Source: Halorussus vallis (GTDB lineage: Archaea; Halobacteriota; Halobacteria; Halobacteriales; Haladaptataceae). From it: DNA of 64,000 nucleotides. The translations under genes were made by a program, and so were the position numbers. Below, piece after piece: positions 1 to 8,460 of this stretch. The notes beneath the pieces were generated by a model. That model saw only the letters and a list, made by a program, of their open reading frames with translations. It did no database searches and was not told the DNA's origin. The stretch spans positions 1,674,001-1,738,000 of the forward strand of contig NZ_CP100000.1 of NCBI RefSeq assembly GCF_024138165.1. Reading direction: 5' to 3'. How positions within the stretch are numbered: position 1 is the first letter of the stretch; every line of letters starts with the position of its first letter.

Positions 1-817
1 CCATCGCGACGCCGTGCCAGTCCAGCGCGTCCAGCAGCGCGAGCCCCGCGGTTTCGAGGGCGAGGATGTCGACCGACTGGCGGTAGGCGCTCGGCCCGCC
101 GCTGTACCGCCACCCGCGTCGCTGGCGGTGCTGGAACGTCGCGACCGCCTCGCCGCGGTCGTACAGCGCGAAGAAGCCGTACTCGTCCGACGACGGGACG
201 AACTCCTGGACCATCGGAACGTGGCCCATCTCGGCGACCAACGCCTCGCAATCCGGCGATTCGTCCGGCGCGACGTACCGCGTCGAACTCCGCTGGGTGT
301 GGCTCTCGGCGAACCGGTCGGCGTACTCGGTCGCGTGGACCGTGTAGCGGGGTTTGACGATGACGTCCCGGTCCCAGTCGTCCCACTCGTCGGCCGTCCG
401 GGTTTCGGGCGTCGGGACGCCGGCGGCCTCCGCGGCGTCGAAGAGTTCGACCCGGTCCTGAACCTTCGAGAGGGTGTCGAGCGACGGCCACGGCGTGCCC
501 ACGTGTCGGGCGAACGCCGACCGATTCCGGGCCAGCGCGTAGACGTCGGCCTCGCGAAACGGGAGGACGGTCCGGACGTCGGGACGTCTGGCGAGTTCGA
601 GCAACGCGTCTTCGTACGCTCGGAGGTCCGTCGCGGGGTCGGGGACGGCGATGGCTTCGTCGCAGTATCTGGAATCGAACGCCGGCGGAGCCGCTTTTTC
701 GGAGACGGCGATCGTCCGAACGTCGCGGCGTCCCAGCGATCGGAGGGCTGCGGTGCTACTCGCCGTGTTGATCGCCGGCACGATCACCCCGGCGTCGGAG
801 GGTTGGCGTGCACCCAT
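1..817 (-). CDS. ATP-grasp carboxylate-amine ligase (partial, C-terminus beyond window)
   Basis: Reading the minus strand from the ATG at 817 gives an open frame of 272 codons that runs off the window edge. The product begins MGARQPSDAGVIVPAINTA and contains a nucleotide-binding stretch with VIVKPRYTVHATEYA, typical of the ATP-grasp fold, followed by MVQEFVPSSDEYGFFALYDR. ATP-grasp ligases join a carboxylate to an amine through an acyl-phosphate. Haloarchaea often place such 'carboxylate--amine ligase' genes near surface-glycan loci, which fits the glmU/glmS genes on the other side. The substrate cannot be read from the sequence and the C-terminal part is missing. Family assignment is by motif recognition only. 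Confidence 0.75.
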   Translation of the reverse strand, partial: MGARQPSDAGVIVPAINTASSTAALRSLGRRDVRTIAVSEKAAPPAFDSRYCDEAIAVPDPATDLRAYEDALLELARRPDVRTVLPFREADVYALARNRSAFARHVGTPWPSLDTLSKVQDRVELFDAAEAAGVPTPETRTADEWDDWDRDVIVKPRYTVHATEYADRFAESHTQRSSTRYVAPDESPDCEALVAEMGHVPMVQEFVPSSDEYGFFALYDRGEAVATFQHRQRRGWRYSGGPSAYRQSVDILALETAGLALLDALDWHGVAM

Positions 818-1300
818 GCTCCTGACATCGAGATTATGTGCGTTTGTTATACAGTCCTTGGCGGTGATACGCGACGAGCGGTGGTGTGAGAAATTGTAAC
901 AAGGCCCGGAGGCGCTTTAGAAATCTACCCCTGAACGGCCGCGAAGAGCCGATAAGTCGACCCTGCTGTCACGTATCGTCGCTGACGCTGCTCGAATCGT
1001 CGTCACTCGGGCGCGCCGACGGAAATCGGTCGGACTCCGACGCGCGAAGTCGACCGGGCGGAGTCGGACCGGCGATTCGGTTAACAGGACCGAGAAGTGT
1101 GGTCCGAGGCTGTCGCCCCCGGGATGGAGGGGTATCGGAGGAGGCAGGTGCGTATCGGAGGAGTCGGGCGAGCGACGGACACCGTCGCTCGCCCGACTCG
1201 AAGTCCCGCGACAGGTTGCTTCGCCGACTCCTTTTCTCCTCGGAGGCTGGCGGCCGAGTCAAGCCGAAAGTTGATACGGCTCGTTATCGATGCGCCACAC
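818..1300. other. Divergent intergenic region upstream of glmU
   Basis: No convincing gene is present. The region separates two divergent genes and must hold both promoters. It contains a strong hairpin at 1161-1199, described separately, and a short direct repeat GTATCGGAGGAG at about 1132 and 1152. Open frames crossing it on both strands do not resemble proteins. Confidence 0.5.
1161..1199. repeat. Perfect 18-bp inverted repeat with 3-nt loop
   Basis: Positions 1161-1178 (GAGTCGGGCGAGCGACGG) are the exact reverse complement of 1182-1199, separated by ACA. The hairpin lies about 100 bp before the glmU start. It could be a terminator, a transcript-stability element or a protein-binding palindrome. 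No T-tract follows it, so a plain intrinsic terminator is less likely. Confidence 0.7.
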
Positions 1301-2503
1301 ATGACAGTTCGCGCCGCCGTCGTGCTGGCCGCGGGTGAGGGGATGCGACTCCGCCCGCTCACTCGGAATCGGCCCAAGCCGATGTTGCCCGCCGCCGACC
1401 GCCCCATCCTCGAACACGTCTTCGACGCCCTCATCGACGCCGGAATCGAGCGCCTCCACGTCGTCGTCGGGTACAAGCGTGACCGCGTCCAGGACCACTT
1501 CGGCCCGACGTACCGCAACGTCCCCGTCAACTACGTCGTCCAGGACAAGCAACTCGGCAGCGGCCACGCCCTGCTGCAGGCCCGCGAGGGCGTCGCCGGC
1601 GAGTCGGGTTTCCTGGTCGTCAACGGCGACCAGGTTGTCGAGCGCCAGATGGTCGCCGACGTGCTCGACGCCTTCGAGTCCGGCGACGCGAGCGCGACGC
1701 TGGCGGCCGCCGAGGGCGCCGACGTCTCCCACTACGGCGCGCTCGTCGTCGAGGGCGACCGCGTGGTCGAACTGGTCGAGAAACCCGAGGAGGACGACTA
1801 CCGCCTGCTCAACGCGGGCGTCTACGCCTTCGACGAGACCATCTTCGACGCCGTCGAGGACACCCCGCGCGTGCGGGGCGAGCTCGCGCTGACCGACACC
1901 ATCGAGCGACTCATCGAGGCCGACCTGCCGGTTCGCGGCGTCGCCACCGAGGGGCTGTGGGTCGACGCGACCTACCCCTGGGACCTGCTGTCGGTCGCCG
2001 AGGACCTCCTGCTCGCCGGGCGAGTGGTCGAACCCGCGCTCGAGGAGTCGGTCTGGGTGGCCGACAGCGCGGCGATCCACGACGACGCCACTCTCCAGGG
2101 GCCGGTCGTCGTCGGTCCCGACTGCGAGGTCCGGGCGGGCGCGGTCGTCGGCCCGTTCGCCGCGCTCGGCCGGAACGTCACCGTGGGCGCGAACGCCGTG
2201 GTCGAGCGGTCGGTGCTCGACACCGACGCGCGCGTCGGCGCGAACGCCACGCTGTTCGACTGCGTAACCGGCCAGGGCGTCCACCTCGGCCCGGCGACGA
2301 CGGTGCCGGGCGGTCCCGGCGACGTCCGGGTCGACGACCGCGTCTTCGCCGACCGGCGCCTCGGCGCGGTGCTGGCCGACCGCGTCCGGGCCGAGGGCGA
2401 CGTGAGCGTCGCGCCCGGAACGCTCGTCGGGCCGAACGCCCACCTCCGGACCGGCGTCACCGTCGACGAGAACATTGATGAGCGGGCGGAGGTCTTCCGC
2501 TGA
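1301..2503 (+). CDS. glmU: Bifunctional sugar-1-phosphate nucleotidylyltransferase/acetyltransferase (GlmU-type)
   Basis: The 400-residue protein begins MTVRAAVVLAAGEGMRLRPL, and the LAAGEGMRLRPLT...PKPMLP motif is the nucleotide-binding loop of sugar-1-phosphate nucleotidylyltransferases. Residues from about 240 onward show the hexapeptide repeats of a left-handed beta-helix acyltransferase (GANAVVERSVLD, VGPNAHL). The likely role is acetylation of glucosamine-1-phosphate and transfer of UMP to give UDP-GlcNAc. An in-frame extension to 1097 exists, but the conserved nucleotide-binding loop starts right after the ATG at 1301, so I chose that start. The stop at 2501-2503 is one base before the glmS start, which indicates an operon. 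Sugar specificity is inferred from the glmS neighbour. Confidence 0.9.
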   Translation: MTVRAAVVLAAGEGMRLRPLTRNRPKPMLPAADRPILEHVFDALIDAGIERLHVVVGYKRDRVQDHFGPTYRNVPVNYVVQDKQLGSGHALLQAREGVAGESGFLVVNGDQVVERQMVADVLDAFESGDASATLAAAEGADVSHYGALVVEGDRVVELVEKPEEDDYRLLNAGVYAFDETIFDAVEDTPRVRGELALTDTIERLIEADLPVRGVATEGLWVDATYPWDLLSVAEDLLLAGRVVEPALEESVWVADSAAIHDDATLQGPVVVGPDCEVRAGAVVGPFAALGRNVTVGANAVVERSVLDTDARVGANATLFDCVTGQGVHLGPATTVPGGPGDVRVDDRVFADRRLGAVLADRVRAEGDVSVAPGTLVGPNAHLRTGVTVDENIDERAEVFR

Positions 2504-2504
2504 T

Positions 2505-4298
2505 ATGTGCGGCATCATCGGGTACGCGGGGCCGAGCGGCGACGCCCTCGACGTGCTGCTGACGGGGCTGGAGGGGCTGGAGTACCGCGGCTACGACTCG
2601 GCGGGCGTCGCGCTGGCGAACGGGTCGCTCGACGTCTGCAAGCGCGAGGGCGAGATTCAACGCCTGCTCCGTGCGGTCGACGGTGACCTGGGCGGGCCGG
2701 CCGGCATCGGCCACACCCGCTGGAGCACCCACGGCCCGCCCTCGGACCAGAACGCGCATCCCCATACGGACTGCACGGGCGAGGTGGCCGTGGTCCACAA
2801 CGGCATCATCGAGAACTACGATGCGCTCCGGGCGGAGTTAGTAGAAAAGGGCCACGAGTTCGACAGCGAAACCGACACCGAGGTCGTCCCGCACCTGATC
2901 GAGGACGCGCTGGCCGCCGGGAAATCGCCCGAGGATGCGTTCCGCGAGGCGGTCTCACAGCTGGAAGGGAGCTACGCGCTGGCGGCCGTCTTCGAGGGCT
3001 CGGACGCCGTGCTGGCGACCCGAGACGGTTCGCCGCTGGTCGTCGGCGTCGGCGACGACGCGGCGTACCTGGCGAGCGACGTGCCCGCGTTCCTGGACTA
3101 CACCGATAAGGTGGTGTACCTGGAGGACGGCGAGTTCGCGCGACTGGAGAACGGGGCGTGGGGCGTGACCGACCGCGGCGGACGGCTGTTGAACAAGTCG
3201 GTGAGCCAGGTGGAGTGGGACGCCGAGGAAACCGCCAAGAGCGGCTACGACCACTACATGTTGAAGGAGATCCACGAGCAACCCCGGGCGCTCCGGCAGT
3301 GTCTCCGCGGGCGCGTCGACGAGATGACGGGGTCGGTGAATCTGGAGGAGTTAGGCGAGTTGGAGCCCTCCGAGGTTCAGTTCGTCGCCTGCGGAACGAG
3401 CTACAACGCCGCGCTGTACGCGACGCAGTTGCTCCACGAGGAAGGGATTCCCGCCCAGGCGTTCCTGGCGAGCGAATACGCCACCTCGCCGCCGCCCGTG
3501 CAGGAGGGGACGCTCGTGGTGGGGATTACCCAGAGCGGCGAGACGGCCGACACGCTGGCGGCGCTGCGGTCGGTTGCCAATCACGGCGTCGAGACGCTGG
3601 CGGTAACGAACGTCGTGGGGTCGACGGTCGCCCGGGGGTGTGACCGAGCGATGTACATTCGCTCTGGTCCCGAAATCGGCGTGGCCGCGACCAAGACGTT
3701 CTCCGCGCAGGCCGTCGCCGCGAACCTGGTGGCGCTGTCGCTGACGGGACAGACGAGGAAGTCCCGCGAGGTCGTCGAGGCGCTGCGTAATCTGCCGGGG
3801 CAGGTCCAGGAGATATTGGATTCGTCGCGCGCAGAGGAGGTTGCTGAACGGTTCCTCGACAGCGAAGCGTACTTCTTCATCGGCAGGGAGTGCCACTATC
3901 CCGTCGCGCTGGAGGGTGCGCTGAAGATGAAGGAGATCACGTACAAGCACGCGGAGGGGTTCGCTGCTGGCGAGTTGAAGCACGGCCCACTGGCGCTGGT
4001 GACCGGCGAGACGCCCGTGTTCGCGGTGGTGACGGGCGACGGTGAGCCCGCGACGAAGACCATCGGGAACGTGAAGGAAGTGGAGGCGCGAGACGCGCCG
4101 GTGGTCGCGGTCACAGATGGAAGGTCGGACGTTGCTCGGTACGCCGAGGAGGTGCTTGAAGTGCCCGAGACGCATCCCAGGTTAGCGCCGGTGCTGGCGA
4201 ATGTCCAGTTGCAGTTGGTGTCGTACTACGTGGCGAAGGAGCTGGGGCGGAGTATCGATAAACCGCGGAATCTGGCGAAGAGCGTGACGGTGGAGTAA
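2505..4298 (+). CDS. glmS: Glutamine--fructose-6-phosphate aminotransferase (isomerizing)
   Basis: The 597-residue protein starts MCGIIGYAG. Cys2 becomes the N-terminal nucleophile of the class II glutamine amidotransferase domain, which fixes the start at 2505 rather than the upstream ATGs at 2475 and 2478. Residues 1-220 are the glutaminase domain (GHTRWSTHG, HNGIIENY). Two SIS isomerase domains follow (ITQSGETADTLAAL; KHAEGFAAGELKHGPLALV), and the C-terminus PRNLAKSVTVE is the classic GlmS ending. It makes glucosamine-6-phosphate from fructose-6-phosphate and glutamine, feeding the UDP-GlcNAc route completed by the upstream gene. Length and domain order match the family. Confidence 0.97.
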   Translation: MCGIIGYAGPSGDALDVLLTGLEGLEYRGYDSAGVALANGSLDVCKREGEIQRLLRAVDGDLGGPAGIGHTRWSTHGPPSDQNAHPHTDCTGEVAVVHNGIIENYDALRAELVEKGHEFDSETDTEVVPHLIEDALAAGKSPEDAFREAVSQLEGSYALAAVFEGSDAVLATRDGSPLVVGVGDDAAYLASDVPAFLDYTDKVVYLEDGEFARLENGAWGVTDRGGRLLNKSVSQVEWDAEETAKSGYDHYMLKEIHEQPRALRQCLRGRVDEMTGSVNLEELGELEPSEVQFVACGTSYNAALYATQLLHEEGIPAQAFLASEYATSPPPVQEGTLVVGITQSGETADTLAALRSVANHGVETLAVTNVVGSTVARGCDRAMYIRSGPEIGVAATKTFSAQAVAANLVALSLTGQTRKSREVVEALRNLPGQVQEILDSSRAEEVAERFLDSEAYFFIGRECHYPVALEGALKMKEITYKHAEGFAAGELKHGPLALVTGETPVFAVVTGDGEPATKTIGNVKEVEARDAPVVAVTDGRSDVARYAEEVLEVPETHPRLAPVLANVQLQLVSYYVAKELGRSIDKPRNLAKSVTVE

Positions 4299-4506
4299 GG
4301 GTGACTCTTTTCTGGGGTACTCGGCCATTTGGCTACTGCGTTCGGGTTCACACGCCGATCCGATCTGGTTACCGATGAATCGCGAGAAATTTAACTTCGA
4401 CGGAGACCCGTTCTAGGTCACTTAGCAGACGAAGTCAATTCTACGTGAACTATTGTACGACTAACACAGTTACCCCGGATGGCGTGCACTCAAAGAAGAC
4501 GCCGAA

Positions 4507-5373
4507 TTACATTTTTGACTGCATAAGACTGAGTGCCACTTCAGGGTCTCGGAATCGGTAGTCAATAGCATCGTATAATTGAGTTGAGTCAAGGGTGCTG
4601 TCTGTTGGCCGAGGGGCCTCTTGACCGAATTCTTCAGTACTAATCGGGGTTATTAGTTCGGAGTCAAAGCCGTAGACATTGGCTAGTATAATCGTAAAAT
4701 CATATCGAGACATGGAACGTGGACCGGTCGCATGGTAGGTACCTGTAAGTTTCTCTTCTCCGATATTGAGGCAGGTCTGTGCTAAATCTGGCGCGTACGT
4801 CGGAGCAGAGATTTGGTCGTCCACGATAGTTAGCTCATTCCCCTCTTTGAGTTCCCCGAGTGCCCACGTGACGAAGTTGGAATTTGCCACTCCGTAAATT
4901 ACGCTCGGTCGGAGGATAGTCGCTGCATCCGCAATTTTTGCCGCCTGTTCGCCTGCGTACTTGGTTTCGGCATAATAGTTCGGTGGGTCAATGGGGTCAG
5001 ACTCAACGTAGGGTGAATCCTCCGGACGACCGGGAAACACGTAGTCGGTCGAGAGGTAGATTAGGTGAGCATTGACTGTATTTGCCGCAATGGCGACGTT
5101 ACGTGTTCCAGCGGCGTTCACCGACCATGCGCGATTACGTTCAGACTCGCAGTTGTCGACCGCGTGGAACGCTGCGGTATCAACGATGACGTCCGGAGCG
5201 ATTTGTTCAATAACGCTACTCGTCCGTTCAGAGTCGGTTTTATCTAATCTGACGTCTGTTTTGTCGGTTTCTGTAGTGAGATATGTTGCGTGAACCTCCA
5301 TTCCGGCGTCAGAACCGATAGTAACGACGTTCGATCCGACAAGTCCAGAGCCACCAATGACGAGTAGTCTCAT
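4507..5373 (-). CDS. rmlD: dTDP-4-dehydrorhamnose reductase family (RmlD-like)
   Basis: The 288-residue SDR protein begins MRLLVIGGSGLVGSN, the dinucleotide-binding glycine motif. It has LSTDYVFPG and a YYAETKYAGE catalytic Tyr-x-x-x-Lys, both hallmarks of RmlD. It would reduce dTDP-4-keto-L-sugar to the L-rhamnose-type product with NAD(P)H. An upstream ATG at 5388 adds five residues, but the ATG at 5373 sits directly before the Rossmann strand. The gene lies 31 bp downstream of the LhgO-like gene on the same strand, and the divergent rmlC and rmlA genes supply the other steps. Base composition is distinctly more AT-rich than glmUS, as is usual for surface-glycan loci. Confidence 0.88.
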   Translation of the reverse strand: MRLLVIGGSGLVGSNVVTIGSDAGMEVHATYLTTETDKTDVRLDKTDSERTSSVIEQIAPDVIVDTAAFHAVDNCESERNRAWSVNAAGTRNVAIAANTVNAHLIYLSTDYVFPGRPEDSPYVESDPIDPPNYYAETKYAGEQAAKIADAATILRPSVIYGVANSNFVTWALGELKEGNELTIVDDQISAPTYAPDLAQTCLNIGEEKLTGTYHATGPRSMSRYDFTIILANVYGFDSELITPISTEEFGQEAPRPTDSTLDSTQLYDAIDYRFRDPEVALSLMQSKM

Positions 5374-5404
5374 GCACAGTCGTTGCAAGCAGCGGATTAA
5401 AATA

Positions 5405-6610
5405 CTACTCTATTCGGTCAAGGACCGCATCGGCAAGAACGTCGCCAAACGGGAGTGAGGATGTGAGTCCTGGCGAAACTGCGTTCAGGACATGGGTAGA
5501 CCGTGGTCCGTGTTTGAAGAGCGGATCTTTGATGAGCGTACCGTCATTGCGAACAATTTGGGCGCGTATGCCCGCATAACTCTTCCGGAAATCGTCGGAT
5601 TTAACTGCCGGCACAAGTGACTGTGCCGCTTCAACGAACGCATCCTTTCGGTAGGACTTGTTCAATTCTGAAAGTCCAACACTAACCATCTTTGTAGAGG
5701 TAAACAGCTTCCAGAACCCATTGTACCTGAGCGTTGAGATTAGTTCAGAGGTGTTAAATTGAGTGTTGTTGTATGCCTCGCGACCGAGTGCAAGTACGGC
5801 GTTCGGGCCGATGATCACCTTATCGTCTGTACGCCGCGTGAAGTGGACTCCTAGAAACGGTAGTTCGGGATCAGGAGTTGGGTAAATCATTGAGTTCACG
5901 AGGTTTCGCTTCTGGGGGACAAGTTCGTAGTACTCCCCGCGGAAGGGTACGATTTGATATTGCTCGCCGATTCCCATCTGGTAAGCAAGTTTATCGGCGT
6001 ATAACCCTGCGGTGTTCACGATGTAGGACGCGGTGAGCGTTCCGTTGGACGTAAGGAGGTGGTGGATGTCACCTGATGTGCGGACTGCTTTAACTTCATA
6101 ATCCATATAGAAGTCAACTCCAAGGTTTTCGGCATCGCCGGCAAGCGAATAAACGTACTTCTGGGAGTCCACGGATGCAGCTTCCGGACAGTACAAGGCG
6201 GCTTCTCCAGCCGCATGAGGTTCATGCTCACGTATTGCGTCCCTGTCATCTAAAATCCGAGTTTCGACATCGTTCTCAGTTGCCTGCTCCTGAATTTCCG
6301 TCAACCGTTGGCGTTCCACTTGGTCGGTTGCAACTACGAGAACACCGAGTTCGGTAATTGGAATATCGTTGTCCGCACAGTACTCCTTCATTCGCCGGGT
6401 TCCCTCGGTCGCAAACCTGGCCTTCAATGACCCTGGAGGGTAATTGAACCCAGGATGGATAACGCCGGAGTTCCGACCACTCTGATGTGCTGCGAGGTGA
6501 TGTTCCTTCTCAATGACGCAGATGTCAAGAGCCGTCTGCTGGGCTAGATGATAGGCTACCGAACAGCCGATACACCCACCGCCGACGACCGCGACATCGT
6601 ATTCGGGCAT
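5405..6610 (-). CDS. FAD-dependent oxidoreductase, L-2-hydroxyglutarate oxidase (LhgO)-like
   Basis: The 401-residue protein starts MPEYDVAVVGGGCIGCSVAY, with the GGGCIG FAD-binding motif at the N-terminus. The DAO-type fold continues through HQSGRNSGVIHPGF and ends with ALNAVSPGLTSSLPFGDV. This HQSGRNSGVIH...PPGSLKA pattern is characteristic of LhgO-type oxidases, which convert L-2-hydroxyglutarate to 2-oxoglutarate. Genes of this type also occur inside archaeal surface-polysaccharide clusters, where their real substrate is unknown. Here it is sandwiched between rmlD and the divergent rmlC. The open frame extends 37 codons upstream to 6721, overlapping the rmlC start, but the FAD motif places the true start at 6610. 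Confidence 0.8.
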   Translation of the reverse strand: MPEYDVAVVGGGCIGCSVAYHLAQQTALDICVIEKEHHLAAHQSGRNSGVIHPGFNYPPGSLKARFATEGTRRMKEYCADNDIPITELGVLVVATDQVERQRLTEIQEQATENDVETRILDDRDAIREHEPHAAGEAALYCPEAASVDSQKYVYSLAGDAENLGVDFYMDYEVKAVRTSGDIHHLLTSNGTLTASYIVNTAGLYADKLAYQMGIGEQYQIVPFRGEYYELVPQKRNLVNSMIYPTPDPELPFLGVHFTRRTDDKVIIGPNAVLALGREAYNNTQFNTSELISTLRYNGFWKLFTSTKMVSVGLSELNKSYRKDAFVEAAQSLVPAVKSDDFRKSYAGIRAQIVRNDGTLIKDPLFKHGPRSTHVLNAVSPGLTSSLPFGDVLADAVLDRIE

Positions 6611-6710
6611 ATTCGATAGTTGAAAAAGACCATCTTGAAGATTCTGTTTGAGGGATAGACTGGGGTTACAGGAAATCAGAAAAGCTAAGAACGGATGATG
6701 ATATGCCCAG

Positions 6711-7190
6711 ATGAACAGCATGATACACGATGTAGAGTTGAAAGACCTCCAAATTAATACGGACGAACGAGGGTCGTTGACAGAAATCTGGCGCGACGAC
6801 TGGGACTTCTATGCCGGCAGAGACGAACCGGCGATGTCCTACTTCTCGGTATCGTACCCAGGTATCATCCGCGCGTGGCATCGCCACCACCGCGGACAAA
6901 TTGACCATTTCGTGGTACCCCACGGGAAGGTGAAGGTCGGCATCTACGATGATCGCGACGATTCACCGACACAGGGTGAACTTGATACGTACATCATCGG
7001 GGAAGGGAATATGAAGGCGATTCGCATCCCCGGTGACTGCTGGCATGGTTTCAAGGTCGTTGGCGATGAGCGTGCGACCCTCATCAACTTTCCAACGAAT
7101 CTTTACGACTACGACGATCCCGATGAGGAACGACTGCCATATGACACGGACAAAATCCCGCACGATTGGGAAGAACCACCGCACGAGTAA
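6711..7190 (+). CDS. rmlC: dTDP-4-dehydrorhamnose 3,5-epimerase family (RmlC-like)
   Basis: The 159-residue cupin-fold protein contains IIRAWHRHHRGQIDHFVVPH followed by GKVKVGIYDDR, and later IRIPGDCWHGFKVV. These match the RmlC pattern in which the first histidine segment and the IP..HGF motif line the active site. It would epimerise C3 and C5 of dTDP-4-keto-6-deoxyglucose. The ATG at 6720 is an alternative start. The gene opens a plus-strand operon: rmlA begins 3 bp after its stop. The tail DKIPHDWEEPPHE is longer in acidic residues than bacterial RmlC. Substrate could be a related dTDP- or UDP-keto sugar. Confidence 0.85.
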   Translation: MNSMIHDVELKDLQINTDERGSLTEIWRDDWDFYAGRDEPAMSYFSVSYPGIIRAWHRHHRGQIDHFVVPHGKVKVGIYDDRDDSPTQGELDTYIIGEGNMKAIRIPGDCWHGFKVVGDERATLINFPTNLYDYDDPDEERLPYDTDKIPHDWEEPPHE

Positions 7191-7193
7191 CAC

Positions 7194-8267
7194 ATGAAAG
7201 GCGTCATTCTTGCTGGCGGGACCGGATCCCGATTGCGGCCCATCACCCACACTGGTCCAAAACAGCTTGTACCCATCGCGAATAAACCCGTTCTAGAGTA
7301 CGCACTTGACGACTTAAAGGAAGCCGGCATCACCGAGATTGGAATCATCCTTGGTAACAAAGGCCGTGATGAGATTCAGGCGTACTTCGGTGACGGTAGC
7401 GACTTCGGCGTTAATATCACTTACATTGTGCAGGGCGCACCACTCGGGCTGGCCCACGCCGTGGGATGTGCGCGGGACTTCGTTGGCGATGACTCGTTTG
7501 TGGTCTACCTCGGCGATGATTTGATGCGCGGCGGGATTACGGAACTCGTCGAAGACTTCACCGCGGACGAGTACGCTGCCGGAATCGGCCTTCAGAAAGT
7601 CAATGATCCCTCTCGATACGGTATCGTCGATGTGAACGACGGTGGTGACGTAATCAAACTAGTGGAGAAGCCGGACGACCCACCAAATGACCTCGCACTC
7701 ATTGGCGTTTACGTCTTTACACCGGCCATCTTCGACGAAATCGAAACTCTAGGGAAGTCGTGGCGCGGGGAGTACGAGATCACCGAAGCGATTCAGGGCT
7801 TGCTCGACGACGGTGAGCGGATTCAGAGCCACGTTGTCCAGGGTTGGTGGAAAGACACCGGGAAACCGAAGGATGTGCTCCACGCGAACCAGCTGGTGTT
7901 AGATGACATCGAATCATCAATTCGAGGTACGATTACGGCCGAAGAGAGCGTGCGCGGTCGTCTACAACTTGGTGCCGGAAGTATCATCGAGGAGGGGGCA
8001 ATCGTTCGCGGACCAGTATCGATTGGCGAGAACACAGTAATCAAATCTGGCACCTACGTCGGACCGTACACGAGCATCGGAGACGAATGCATCATCGACG
8101 GTGCGCATATCGAGTCAAGCGTTGTAGTCGGGGAGTCAGAGATTAGCGCGGAACGTACCATCGTAGACAGCCTCATCGGCCGACGTGCTAATATCACCAC
8201 AAACTATGAGAAAAAACCCGAAGGCGAACGTCTCGTTGTCGGCCAAAATTCATCGTTAGAACTGTAA
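7194..8267 (+). CDS. rmlA: Glucose-1-phosphate thymidylyltransferase (RmlA, long form)
   Basis: The 357-residue protein begins MKGVILAGGTGSRLRPIT with the nucleotidyltransferase signature GGTGSRLRP and PKQLVPIANKP. GDDLMRGG provides the metal-binding aspartates. It is longer than short-form RmlA (about 290 residues): residues from about 245 onward carry left-handed beta-helix hexapeptides (GAGSIIEEGAIVRGPVSIG), the archaeal long form. It activates glucose-1-phosphate with dTTP to start dTDP-rhamnose synthesis. It is translationally packed between rmlC (3 bp upstream) and the zinc-ribbon gene (2 bp downstream). No clear rmlB is visible in the window, unless the epimerase-like gene at 8461 fills that place. 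Confidence 0.92.
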   Translation: MKGVILAGGTGSRLRPITHTGPKQLVPIANKPVLEYALDDLKEAGITEIGIILGNKGRDEIQAYFGDGSDFGVNITYIVQGAPLGLAHAVGCARDFVGDDSFVVYLGDDLMRGGITELVEDFTADEYAAGIGLQKVNDPSRYGIVDVNDGGDVIKLVEKPDDPPNDLALIGVYVFTPAIFDEIETLGKSWRGEYEITEAIQGLLDDGERIQSHVVQGWWKDTGKPKDVLHANQLVLDDIESSIRGTITAEESVRGRLQLGAGSIIEEGAIVRGPVSIGENTVIKSGTYVGPYTSIGDECIIDGAHIESSVVVGESEISAERTIVDSLIGRRANITTNYEKKPEGERLVVGQNSSLEL

Positions 8268-8269
8268 AC

Positions 8270-8458
8270 ATGCCCAAAATCATTACGCTCAGCTGTCCGG
8301 ATTGTGGGACGATCGTCGCCGGAAATGTCCTTGAGAACCGTCGGGAAATGAAGTGTCCCGGCAGAAACTGCGAAACTGTCCTGCAGTTCTCGTACTTCGA
8401 CAAGGACGAACAGCAACATATACTTGAACATCGCAGCCAGTACAGGATGGAGGATTAA
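8270..8458 (+). CDS. Small zinc-ribbon protein in rml operon
   Basis: The 62-residue product MPKIITLSCPDCGTIVAGNV... carries a CPDCG knuckle near residue 9 and a second cysteine pair (CPGRNC) near residue 30, which is enough for one structural zinc site. It has no signal peptide or membrane segment. It starts 2 bp after rmlA and ends 2 bp before the epimerase gene, so it is co-transcribed and probably translationally coupled. Small CPxCG zinc proteins are common in haloarchaea and mostly unstudied. A role tied to the sugar operon, for example as a partner or regulator of the enzymes, is only inference. Confidence 0.75.
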   Translation: MPKIITLSCPDCGTIVAGNVLENRREMKCPGRNCETVLQFSYFDKDEQQHILEHRSQYRMED

Positions 8459-8460
8459 TT

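Noticed and set aside
1259-2518. Long minus-strand open frame opposite glmU
   Set aside because: It is the antisense shadow of a GC-rich gene. The plus strand shows clear nucleotidyltransferase motifs and the minus product has none.
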